Positions 7,824 to 16,100 of a DNA stretch of 64,000 nucleotides are shown piece after piece. A program made the translations under genes and the position numbers. The notes below the pieces were generated by a model, which did not search any database, was not told the DNA's origin, and worked only from the letters and a program-made list of their open reading frames with translations. The DNA lies in NCBI RefSeq assembly GCF_012952295.1, contig NZ_JABBCH010000004.1:248001-312000 (forward strand), in the 5' to 3' direction. Source of the stretch: Crystallibacter degradans (GTDB taxonomy: Bacteria; Actinomycetota; Actinomycetes; Actinomycetales; Micrococcaceae). Position 1 is the first letter of the stretch; the number at the start of each line of letters is the position of its first letter.

Positions 7824-8927
7824 CTACTGGAACCCGAGTTCCTTCGCCTGGGCGCGTTCTTCCGTTCCCAGCAAACGGCGCAGCGACGCCAGCCGTGCCG
7901 GGCCTGATTCGCCGGCCTGCCCGGAAGCCACCCACGCGTCCACGCCGCAGTTGACGGCGTGGTCGTCGTGCTTGCAGCCCCGCTCGCAGTCGGCGGTCCC
8001 GGGCTCCAGATCGGGAAAGGCGGAAATGATCCGGTCCGGGTCCACATGGGCAAGTCCGAAAGAACGGATGCCGGGCGTGTCGATGATCCAGCTGCCGGCC
8101 GGGGCATCGGTCAGCTTCAGGGCCAGCGCCGAGGAGGACGTATGCCGTCCCCGCCCGGTCACGGCGTTGACGCCGCCCGTGGCGCGTTCCGCGCCCGTGA
8201 GCGCATTAACCATGGTGGACTTGCCGACGCCGGAATGGCCGAGCATGACGCTGACCATTCCGTCCAGATAGCCCTTCAGCTCGGCCACGGCGTCACGGTC
8301 GAGACGGGCCGAAAGCCCGTCGGCGGACCGCGCATCAATCCCGAAGCCCTCCGTGCCGGCGGTCCGGCTGACGATGACGGGCAGATCGAGGTGCCGGTAA
8401 TTGGAGAGCAGCTCCTCGGGATCCTTCACATCCGCTTTGGTGACGCAGAGCAGCGGGCTGATACCGGCGTCGTACGCCGCGACCAGGGCGCGGTCGATAA
8501 AACCGGTGCGCGGCTCCGGATTGGCGGCGGCCACAACGATGACCAGTTGGTCCGCATTCGCGACGACTACGCGCTCTACCGGGTCTGTGTCGTCAGCGCT
8601 GCGGCGCAGCAGCGTCCTGCGTTCCTCGATCCGCACCAGCCGCGCCAAGGTGTCCGGTTCTCCGGTGATGTCTCCAACCAGAGCCACGAAGTCGCCGGCC
8701 ACTACCGGACTGCGCCGAAGCTCCCGGGCACGGGCGGCGACAACCACCCGTTCCTGGGAGGTATCTTCATCGACGACCGCAGTGTAGCGGCCGCGGTCGA
8801 CGGTGATGATCCGGCCGATCACGGCGTCTTCGTGGGCAGGCCGTTCCTTGGTGCGCGGACGCGAGCCGCGCTTGTTGGGACGGATGCGGACATCGGACTC
8901 GTCCCACGTACGGTTGCCGCGCACCAC
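7824..8927 (-). CDS. rsgA: Ribosome small-subunit-dependent GTPase RsgA
   Basis: Circularly permuted GTPase that acts in late 30S subunit maturation. Motifs occur in permuted order in the 367-residue protein: an N-terminal OB-fold, TKAD (G4), then GHSGVGKST (G1, about residues 229-237), IDTPG (G3), and a C-terminal zinc-binding region with CERGCKHDDHAVNCGV (from about 312). I chose GTG 8927 because GGAG lies 9 nt upstream and the following Asn/Arg/Asp-rich start resembles actinobacterial RsgA; a GTG three bases later is equivalent. It begins 1 nt after the aroA stop, so the two are an operon. Confidence 0.94.
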   Translation of the reverse strand: MVRGNRTWDESDVRIRPNKRGSRPRTKERPAHEDAVIGRIITVDRGRYTAVVDEDTSQERVVVAARARELRRSPVVAGDFVALVGDITGEPDTLARLVRIEERRTLLRRSADDTDPVERVVVANADQLVIVVAAANPEPRTGFIDRALVAAYDAGISPLLCVTKADVKDPEELLSNYRHLDLPVIVSRTAGTEGFGIDARSADGLSARLDRDAVAELKGYLDGMVSVMLGHSGVGKSTMVNALTGAERATGGVNAVTGRGRHTSSSALALKLTDAPAGSWIIDTPGIRSFGLAHVDPDRIISAFPDLEPGTADCERGCKHDDHAVNCGVDAWVASGQAGESGPARLASLRRLLGTEERAQAKELGFQ

Positions 8928-8928
8928 C

Positions 8929-10275
8929 TTAGAGCGCTCCCGCCTCGGACTGGCGGACGGAAGTTTCGAACAGCTCCTGCCAAAGCCGGGGGAACTCGGG
9001 CATGGTCTTGGCCGTGGTGCCGATATCTTCGACTTCCACGCCCTCGACTGCCAGCCCGATAATGGCTCCTGCCGTAGCCATCCGGTGGTCCTCATACGTA
9101 TGGAAGACCCCGCCATGCAGCGGTGTCGGACGGATGATCAACCCGTCCTCGGTTTCCTCGGCGTCGCCGCCCAGGGCGTTGATCTCCGCGACCAGAGCCG
9201 CCAGCCGGTCCGTTTCATGTCCGCGCAAATGGGCAATTCCGGTGAGTCTGGATTCGCTGCCGGCCAAGGCGCAGAGCGCCGCCGTGGTGGGGGCAAGCTC
9301 GCTGGTGTCGGCGAGCTGCGCCCCGGTGATCTCTGCCCCGCCGGTCACGGTGAGAGTGCCGTTCTCGTAGCTGACGGTGGCGCCGAGTTGCGTCAGGATG
9401 CTGCGCCACTTGTCACCTACCTGAGTGGTTTCCGCCGGCCAGCCCGGGATCCGAACCGTTCCCTTCGTGGCCAGTGCCGCCGCGAGGAAGGGGCCGGCGT
9501 TGGAAAGGTCCTGCTCGACGGTGAGGTCGAAGGCCTTGATCCGTCCGGGCCGGACCACCCAGTGGTTCTGCCGGGAATCGTCCACCTCCACTCCGACGCT
9601 GCGCAGTACCGCCACGGTCATGGCAACGTGGTCCAGGCTGGGGACGCTCTGGCCGGCATGTTCGAGGTGCAGCCCGTTGCCGAATCTGGCGCCGACCAGC
9701 AGCAGTGCCGAGACGAACTGGGAGGAGGCTCCGGAGTCGATGACCAGATGCCCGCCGTCGACGTCGCCGGAAGCGGCCAGCGTGAAAGGCAGCGAGCGGT
9801 TGCCGCCGTCGTCCAGCGGAACGTCGAGGCCACGCAGAGCGTCGATGGTGCTGCCCATTGGCCGCTGCCTTGCCTGCGGATCGCCGTCGAAGGTGACGGT
9901 TCCCGTGCACAGTGCTGCCAAGGGCGGCACGAAGCGCATCACCGTACCGGCCAGCCCGCAATCCACGCGCGTCTCGCCCAGCTCCCGGTCCTGCTCAATA
10001 GGGGTGACCAGCAGGTCGGGACCGAACCGGCCCTCGCCCGGCGTTTCCTCGACACGGGCCCCGAGCGCACGCAGCGCTTGGATCATGAGAACCGAATCAC
10101 GCGAGTGCAGCGGTGCCCGCAGCCGCGACGGTCCGTCCGCCAGGGCAGCGAGCACAAGGTAGCGGTTGGTCAGGGATTTCGAGGCCGGTACGTAAACGGT
10201 GGCATCGACCGGCCCCTGGGCGAAAGGTGCGGGCCAGTTAGTGCTGTTGCTGCCGGTGCTTGCTTGCTCAGTCAT
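8929..10275 (-). CDS. aroA: 3-phosphoshikimate 1-carboxyvinyltransferase (EPSP synthase)
   Basis: Sixth step of the shikimate pathway: joins shikimate-3-phosphate and phosphoenolpyruvate. At 448 residues it has the usual length. Visible motifs are ASKSLTNRYLVLAAL (substrate-binding Lys near residue 33), CGLAGTVMRFVPPLAAL with GDPQARQRPMG (PEP and S3P binding), QDLSNAGPFLAAAL, and YEDHRMATAGAIIG near the C-terminus. It follows a DoxX-like gene by 5 nt and leads into rsgA. No clear Shine-Dalgarno is seen, so it may be translated by coupling to the upstream gene. This is the target of glyphosate; I do not infer sensitivity. Confidence 0.95.
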   Translation of the reverse strand: MTEQASTGSNSTNWPAPFAQGPVDATVYVPASKSLTNRYLVLAALADGPSRLRAPLHSRDSVLMIQALRALGARVEETPGEGRFGPDLLVTPIEQDRELGETRVDCGLAGTVMRFVPPLAALCTGTVTFDGDPQARQRPMGSTIDALRGLDVPLDDGGNRSLPFTLAASGDVDGGHLVIDSGASSQFVSALLLVGARFGNGLHLEHAGQSVPSLDHVAMTVAVLRSVGVEVDDSRQNHWVVRPGRIKAFDLTVEQDLSNAGPFLAAALATKGTVRIPGWPAETTQVGDKWRSILTQLGATVSYENGTLTVTGGAEITGAQLADTSELAPTTAALCALAGSESRLTGIAHLRGHETDRLAALVAEINALGGDAEETEDGLIIRPTPLHGGVFHTYEDHRMATAGAIIGLAVEGVEVEDIGTTAKTMPEFPRLWQELFETSVRQSEAGAL

Positions 10276-10280
10276 GAAAA

Positions 10281-10862
10281 CTAGGAACCCACCACATCGG
10301 AGGCGGCTGCACGCACGGTCCGCTCAGCCTTCTGCAGCTGCTTGCGGGCATCCTTGCTCAGGGTGCTGGCGTTCTTGCGGGCATCCTTGCTGAAGGACTG
10401 CACGTTTTTGCGCGCGTCAGAGGCGAGATGTTCGGCACGCCAGACCAGTCCGGGGCGGCCGTTGGTATCGACGGCCGCCAGCAGAACGCCGCCGATGAGG
10501 GACACGTTCTTGAGCAACTGGTTACGCCGGGTCCGGCGGGATTCAGGCGAGGTAGCGTCCGCGGCGTTGAATTCCACCAGTGCGTTCGCCGCTGCCGTTC
10601 CTGCCAGAAGCAGTGCCGCGATGCGCGGGAATTTGCCGATCCCCAGCAAAACGCCGGCCCCAACCTGAGTGGCACCAATGACCTGGGCAACCAGCTTTTC
10701 GTTGCCTGTTACCGGTGCTGCGGAGGGGACCATGGTCTGGACCTGCCGCAGTGCCGGCTGAAGCTGGTCCGCGGTGTCCTGCACGTTTCGCAAACGATCG
10801 ACTCCCGAAGCCACAAACGTTGCGGCAAGCATCGGGCGGGCAACAAAGCGAACGATGGTCAT
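10281..10862 (-). CDS. DoxX-like membrane protein with DARK-repeat tail
   Basis: A 193-residue integral membrane protein of the DoxX/DoxD-like family. It has four predicted transmembrane segments between about residues 5 and 140, including VIGATQVGAGVLLGIGKFPR, typical of the family. The C-terminal tail (from about 150) is charged and carries three DARK-containing repeats (SDARKNVQ, KDARKNAS, KDARKQLQ) likely to form an amphipathic helix or coiled coil. GGAGG lies 8 nt before ATG 10862. It leads into aroA-rsgA, but has no known link to either. DoxX proteins are often tied to oxidative stress; the divergent sigR gene fits that loosely. Confidence 0.8.
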   Translation of the reverse strand: MTIVRFVARPMLAATFVASGVDRLRNVQDTADQLQPALRQVQTMVPSAAPVTGNEKLVAQVIGATQVGAGVLLGIGKFPRIAALLLAGTAAANALVEFNAADATSPESRRTRRNQLLKNVSLIGGVLLAAVDTNGRPGLVWRAEHLASDARKNVQSFSKDARKNASTLSKDARKQLQKAERTVRAAASDVVGS

Positions 10863-11002
10863 AAGTACCTCCTGGCTGGCGCTGTCCGCAATGCGGAAGC
10901 TGTTTCTAGGGCTGCTGGTGACGCTGTTCTCTAGTCTGGCACTTTTGCGTGCAGTGTACATCCTGCGTGCGCAACGTCGTTCGTCCGAGATGACCGCAGC
11001 TG

Positions 11003-11028
11003 GAATAAGGACAGTGCCTGCATCGTTG
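11003..11028 (+). promoter_or_regulatory. SigR-type autoregulatory promoter
   Basis: GGAAT at 11003-11007, then exactly 18 nt, then GTT at 11026-11028. This matches the GGAAT-N18-GTT consensus of SigR/SigH (thiol-oxidative-stress) promoters and lies about 70 nt before the sigR start, so sigR is probably autoinduced. Confidence 0.75.
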
Positions 11029-11095
11029 TGAAGAAGAGCAATAGGTGCGGGTTCTCGAACATAGCGCCGGCGCCAACGTGTCGAAAGGACAACCA

Positions 11096-11869
11096 GTGCC
11101 ATTAGCAACCCTCCAACCTGCTGCGGGCCAGCAGCTACGGTTGGGCCCTGCCCGGAAGACCTCCAGCGTAGACTTGGTGCCGATGACAACAGACAAATCC
11201 GATGAGGCTGCCCCCCTGGAGGCTGCGGAGGAATCCGCGCCGGCAGCGGCCGCTGACACCGAGACACCAGAAGAACGCAGCGCCCGCTTCGAGCGCGACG
11301 CCATGCAGTATGTGGACCAGCTCTACTCAGCTGCCATGCGTATGGCCCGCAACCCCAGCGATGCCGAAGATCTGGTCCAGGAGGCGTACACGAAGGCGTT
11401 TTCGGCCTTCCATCAGTACAAGCCGGGGACCAACCTCAAGGCATGGCTCTACCGGATCCTGACCAACACCTACATCAACCTGTACCGCAAACGGCAGCGC
11501 GAACCGCTCCAGTCCAACACGGACCAGGTTGAGGACTGGCAGATGTTCCAAGCAGCTTCACACACCTCGACGGGGCTTCGTTCCGCCGAAGCGGAGGCAT
11601 TGGACCACCTGCCGGATTCGGACGTCAAGGAAGCCCTCCAGGCAATCCCGGAGGAGTTCAGGCTGGCCGTCTACTTTTCAGATGTAGAAGGCTTTGCCTA
11701 CAAAGAAATATCGGAAATCATGAACACCCCGATCGGAACGGTTATGTCCCGCCTCCACCGCGGACGCAAGCTATTGCGCGATCTGCTGGCCGACTACGCG
11801 CACGAACGCGGAATGGGCAAAAAGACGGACAAAACCACAGTGGGGACAAAACAGGAGAACGGCAAATGA
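11096..11869 (+). CDS. sigR: ECF sigma factor SigR/SigH (thiol-oxidative and heat stress)
   Basis: RNA polymerase sigma factor of the SigR/SigH/RpoE group, which turns on thioredoxin, protease and Clp genes under disulfide stress. Region 2 is at about residues 65-135 ([17 protein letters not shown], then [20 protein letters not shown]) and region 4 at about 180-245 ([38 protein letters not shown]). I chose GTG 11096 because AAAGGA stands 6 nt before it. An in-frame ATG at 11183 would give a shorter form of about 228 residues, closer to the usual length, so two forms are possible, as reported for Streptomyces SigR. It overlaps rsrA by 4 nt. Confidence 0.92.
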   Translation: MPLATLQPAAGQQLRLGPARKTSSVDLVPMTTDKSDEAAPLEAAEESAPAAAADTETPEERSARFERDAMQYVDQLYSAAMRMARNPSDAEDLVQEAYTKAFSAFHQYKPGTNLKAWLYRILTNTYINLYRKRQREPLQSNTDQVEDWQMFQAASHTSTGLRSAEAEALDHLPDSDVKEALQAIPEEFRLAVYFSDVEGFAYKEISEIMNTPIGTVMSRLHRGRKLLRDLLADYAHERGMGKKTDKTTVGTKQENGK

Positions 11870-12141
11870 GCGACTGCCACGGCTTGGGCGACTGCGAAGA
11901 CGACCGCATGAAGCGGATCTATGAGTACGTTGACGGCGCGTTGTCCCGCGAGGACCTCAACGAGATCAAACAGCATCTGGACGGCTGCGAGGAATGCGCC
12001 CAGGAACACAGCCTGGAGTGCCTGATCCGAAGCGTGGTCAAGAGGTCGTGCCAAGAGGCTGCACCGCAGACACTGAAGGAACGGATTCTGGACCGGATCG
12101 GGCATCTCGAAGCCGCTGACCCGGTACAGGCCGACGCCTAG
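11866..12141 (+). CDS. rsrA: Zinc-containing redox anti-sigma factor RsrA
   Basis: Holds SigR inactive in reduced cells and releases it when cysteines are oxidised. The 91-residue protein has the ZAS motif His37-x3-Cys41-x2-Cys44 (HLDGCEEC). Additional N-terminal Cys4 and Cys10 match the extra zinc/redox cysteines of RsrA from Streptomyces. Further cysteines occur at about 53 and 62. The start ATG overlaps the sigR stop (ATGA), giving translational coupling and balanced amounts of the pair. A strong terminator follows. Confidence 0.94.
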   Translation: MSDCHGLGDCEDDRMKRIYEYVDGALSREDLNEIKQHLDGCEECAQEHSLECLIRSVVKRSCQEAAPQTLKERILDRIGHLEAADPVQADA

Positions 12142-12160
12142 AACTGCCTGCCGGAATAGA

Positions 12161-12210
12161 TAAAGCAGGAACCCCCGCAAACCTGACGGTCTGCGGGGGT
12201 TCCTGCTTTA
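12161..12210. terminator. Bidirectional terminator between rsrA and bL37
   Basis: A perfect 19-bp stem (12161-12179 with 12192-12210, core AGGAACCCCCGCA) around a 12-nt loop. Flanking T-rich/A-rich ends on both sides let it serve the convergent rsrA and bL37 transcripts. Confidence 0.9.
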
Positions 12211-12256
12211 TTCAGCTGGCGGGTGACCCGTAAGCCATACCGGAAAAACCGGTTGC

Positions 12257-12331
12257 TTAGGTGTTGGGGCGCTTACCGTGGTTTGCGCCGCCGCGCTTAC
12301 GGTCACGACGCTTGCGTGCTCGCTTGCTCAT
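12257..12331 (-). CDS. Ribosomal protein bL37 (24 residues)
   Basis: A 24-residue, extremely basic protein reading MSKRARKRRDRKRGG then ANHGKRPNT. It matches the small actinobacterial large-subunit protein first seen in mycobacterial ribosome structures, often annotated as an AURKAIP1/COX24-domain protein. AAGGAGG lies 6 nt before ATG 12331. It is too short for most gene finders. It stands alone between the sigR-rsrA terminator and the SGNH gene. Confidence 0.9.
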   Translation of the reverse strand: MSKRARKRRDRKRGGANHGKRPNT

Positions 12332-12454
12332 AGCTGCCTCCTTACCTGGATGAAAAAGAACTGCGTACCAGTCTCCCACATCCGCCCATGCAGGCCTAAC
12401 CGGTGACGGCTACTGAACCGGTTTGACGGGCGGACCTCGGCCGGGGGATGGGAG

Positions 12455-13054
12455 TCAGGCGGGCTCGGGCAGTTCCAGCCAGCTGTACCAGCCGCGGTGG
12501 AGGACCAACCAAGCGATCAATCCGTAGCCGGCCTGTCCGGGAGCGCCGCCGTTAGCGGCAAGATCGGTGCGCCACTGTTCGTGGTTGAGTAGGGGAGTGA
12601 AGGTATCAACGTAGACATGTTTGCGCCGGGTCGTGACATCGCCGAATGCGGCCGACAGTTCGGCAAGGCGTTGGTTGCGCTCTGCATCGAGGCCGGGCGG
12701 CGGACCTACGACGAAAGCCTTGACGCTTAACTGTGCTGCACCATCAAGAATGTTGGCCAGATTCAGCCGGCTCCGGGCCGTCGTCAGCTCCAGATCCAGG
12801 TCGCGGTCGGACAGCCCGATAACGAGCCGGTTTTCGTAGCCGTCATCAAACCGCCGTCCTGCCTCCTGCAGCCAGCGTCCGGCAAGCTCCTCTGTGCCCT
12901 CGTTGGGGGATGCCAGTGTGAACGATTCGAGGCTGGCCGGCGCGGGATTGGTACGGGCCAGAGTCCGTCCGAGCCAACCGAGGGCGCGCTGATCACCGGT
13001 ACCGGCAAGGAGTTCATCGCCGACTGCGGCGATCCTGATTTTGCGTTGCTCCAC
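12455..13054 (-). CDS. SGNH/GDSL-fold protein lacking catalytic residues
   Basis: A 199-residue protein with the layout of a GDSL-type SGNH hydrolase: block I AAVGDELLAGTGD at residues 9-21, a block III-like VIGLSDRDLDLE near 78-89, and the C-terminal region with GQAGYGLIAWLVLHRGW. The block I nucleophile Ser is Glu (GDEL), the Asn of block III is Ser, and the block V DxxHP motif reads NGGAP, so the catalytic His is also absent. As an esterase it should be inactive; a binding or scaffold role is possible. The start is GTG 13054, without a clear Shine-Dalgarno. Confidence 0.75.
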   Translation of the reverse strand: MEQRKIRIAAVGDELLAGTGDQRALGWLGRTLARTNPAPASLESFTLASPNEGTEELAGRWLQEAGRRFDDGYENRLVIGLSDRDLDLELTTARSRLNLANILDGAAQLSVKAFVVGPPPGLDAERNQRLAELSAAFGDVTTRRKHVYVDTFTPLLNHEQWRTDLAANGGAPGQAGYGLIAWLVLHRGWYSWLELPEPA

Positions 13055-13090
13055 AAGATGCTTTCTGGTTGGTTAGGGCAGGCGTCTGGT

Positions 13091-13128
13091 TAAAAAAGAA
13101 GTGGGTGGGGCGTCTGTGCACCCCACCC
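13091..13128 (-). terminator. Rho-independent terminator of kgd
   Basis: On the minus strand GGGTGGGG and CCCCACCC arms (13121-13128 with 13103-13110) close a 10-nt loop and are followed by a run of six T (13092-13097). It starts about 10 nt after the kgd stop. Confidence 0.85.
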
Positions 13129-13138
13129 AACATCTTAC

Positions 13139-16100
13139 TTATTTACGCTCAAACACCTTTTTCACAAGGACGTCTTGCTCGACAGCGTGCCGTTTGGCGG
13201 AACCTGTTGAGGTAGCGGCGGACGCGGGACGCGAAACCAGACGAAGGCTTGTGTCCACCCTCTGCGGCAGCATCATTCCAATAACCGGCCACGGTCCCTG
13301 GTTGGCGGGCTCGTCCTGGGCCCAGACCACCTCGGCGTTCGGATACTTGGCCAGTTCGGCCTCGATTTCCTGGGCTGGCAGCGGGTATAGCTGCTCGACC
13401 CGGACCAGAGCCGTCTTGGTGTCGCCGTTCTTCTGACGGGCAGCCAGCAGATCGTAGTACAGTCGGCCCGATACCAGGACCACCCGGTCGACTTCCCCTG
13501 CGTTCAGTTCCTGGACCTCCGGGATGACCGGCTGGAAGCGGCCCTCCGTGAAGTCCTCGACGTTGGCGGCGGCAGCCTTGAGGCGCAGCAGCTGCTTGGG
13601 TGTGAAGATGATCAACGGTTTGCGCGGACGGCTGTAAGCCTGGCGCCGCAACAGATGGAAGTGCGACGCGGGGGTGGTCGGGTTGGCCACGATCATGTTG
13701 TCTTCAGCGCACATCTGCAGGAAGCGTTCGATGCGTGCGGAAGAGTGGTCCGGCCCCTGGCCTTCATAGCCGTGCGGCAGCATGAGGACCAGCGAGGAAC
13801 GCTGTCCCCATTTCTGTTCGGCCGAGGAGATGAACTCGTCGATTACGGTCTGTGCGCCGTTGACGAAGTCGCCGAACTGCGCCTCCCAGATGACCAGCGC
13901 ATCCGGCCGCTCCACCGAGTAACCGTATTCGAAGCCCATGGCCGCGTATTCGGAGAGCAGCGAGTCATAGATCCAGAACTTCGCCTGGTCTTCGGACAGC
14001 TGCGTCAGCGGTGCCCATTCCTTACCGGATGACCGGTCATGGAAGACGGCGTGGCGCTGGACGAATGTACCGCGGCGCGAGTCCTGGCCGGCCAGACGGA
14101 CCGGTACGCCTTCCATCAGCAGGCTGCCGAAGGCGGCAATTTCGCCGAAGCCCCAGTCGATGCCGCCTTCACGCGACATCTGCTCGCGCTTCTCCAGCAG
14201 GGCCTTGAGCTTCGGGTGCACGGTGAAGCCTTCGGGGATGCTGACGTGCGCCTTGCCGATCTGGGCGAGGACCTCGGTGCTGACAGCGGTGCTGGTCGGT
14301 ACGCGGACCTCGTCTTCGGCCTGCTGGGACAGCGGGCGTTCGATGTCCGAGACGGCGGCCGCGTCCTTGGTGACAACCGGAATCGGCGAGGTCTGGGCGG
14401 CATGCGTTTCGGCGAAGACCCGTTCCAGCCGTTCCTGATAGTCGCGCAGTGCCTGGTCCGCCTCGTCCTGGGTGATGTCGCCGCGGCCGACGAGGGCTTC
14501 GGTGTACAGCTTGCGGGTGGAGCGCTTGGCTTCGATCAGGTTGTACATCATCGGCTGGGTCATCGAGGGGTCGTCGCCCTCGTTGTGACCGCGCCGACGG
14601 TAGCAGACCATGTCGATGACAACGTCCTTGTGGAAACGCTGGCGGTAGTCGTACGCAAGCTGTGCCACCCGGACAACGGCTTCGGGATCATCCCCGTTGA
14701 CGTGGAACACCGGCGCCTGGATCATCTTGGCTACGTCGGTGGAGTACACCGAGGAGCGCGAGGCGTGCGGCGAGGTGGTGAAGCCGACCTGGTTATTGAC
14801 GACGACATGCACCGTACCGCCAGTGCGGTAGCCGCGCAGCTGGGACAGGTTGAGCGTCTCCGCAACCACGCCCTGGCCTGCGAATGCAGCATCGCCGTGG
14901 ATGATGATGGGGAGCACACCGAACGCACCGTCGCCCTGGTCGAGACGGTCCTGCTTGGCACGCACGATGCCTTCAACGACCGGGTCAACGGCTTCAAGGT
15001 GGGAGGGGTTGGCTGCGAGGTAGACCTTGGTCTCATTGCCGTTGTCGGAAGTGAAGGTACCCTCGGTGCCCAGGTGGTACTTCACATCACCCGAGCCCTG
15101 AACGCTGCGCGGATCCTGCGTCCCCTCGAACTCGCGGAACACCTGCGCGTAGGTCTTGCCGGCAATGTTGGTCAGCACGTTCAAACGGCCGCGGTGGGCC
15201 ATGCCGATGGCCACTTCGTCCAGCCCGTCGTCGGCGGCGTCAGAGATCACTGCGTCCAGCAGCGGAATCAGGGATTCGCCGCCTTCCAGCGAAAAGCGCT
15301 TCTGGCCCACAAACTTGGTCTGCAGGAACGTTTCGAATGCCTCGGCGGCGTTGAGCTTGCCCAGGACGCGCAGCTGCTCTTCGCGGCTGGGCTTCGCGTA
15401 CGGGCGCTCCAGCTCGTCCTGGAACCATTTACGTTCTTCAGGATCCTGAATGTGCATGTACTCGATGCCGGTGGTGCGGCAGTAGGCATCGCGGAGCACG
15501 CCGAGGATGTCGCGCAGTTTCAGCCGGGACTTGCCGCCGAATCCACCCGTGACCCACTCGCGGTCCAGATCCCACATGGTCAGCCCGTAAGTGAGGATGT
15601 CCAGGTCAGGGTGCTTGCGCTGGACGTACTCCAGCGGGTTGGTGTCCGCCATGAGGTGTCCGCGGACCCGGTAAGCGTGAATGAGCTGTTGGATGCGGGC
15701 AATCTTGTTGACCTGCAGTTCTACGTCAACCTGGTTATCCGGACGCCAGCGAACCGGCTCGTACGGGATCCGCAGGGCTTCGAAGATCTCGTCGTAGAAG
15801 TCCTGCTCGCCGAGCAGCAGTGACTCTACGAGCCTCAGGAACTCGCCGGAACCGGCGCCCTGGATGACGCGGTGGTCATACGTGGAGGTCAGCGTGATGA
15901 TCTTGCCAACGCCCTGCGCGGCGATGGTCTTCTCGCTTGCCCCACGGAATTCGGCGGGGTATTCGAGGGCGCCGACGCCGACGATGGTCGCCTGGCCCTT
16001 GGACAGGCGGGGCACGGAGTGGACGGTACCGATGCCACCCGGGTTGGTCAGCGAGGACGTGGTGCCCGAATAATCGTCGGCAGTCAGCTTGCCGGCGCGG

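Noticed and set aside
14039-15823. 594-codon plus-strand frame inside kgd
   Set aside because: Shadow of kgd; no start signal or domain.
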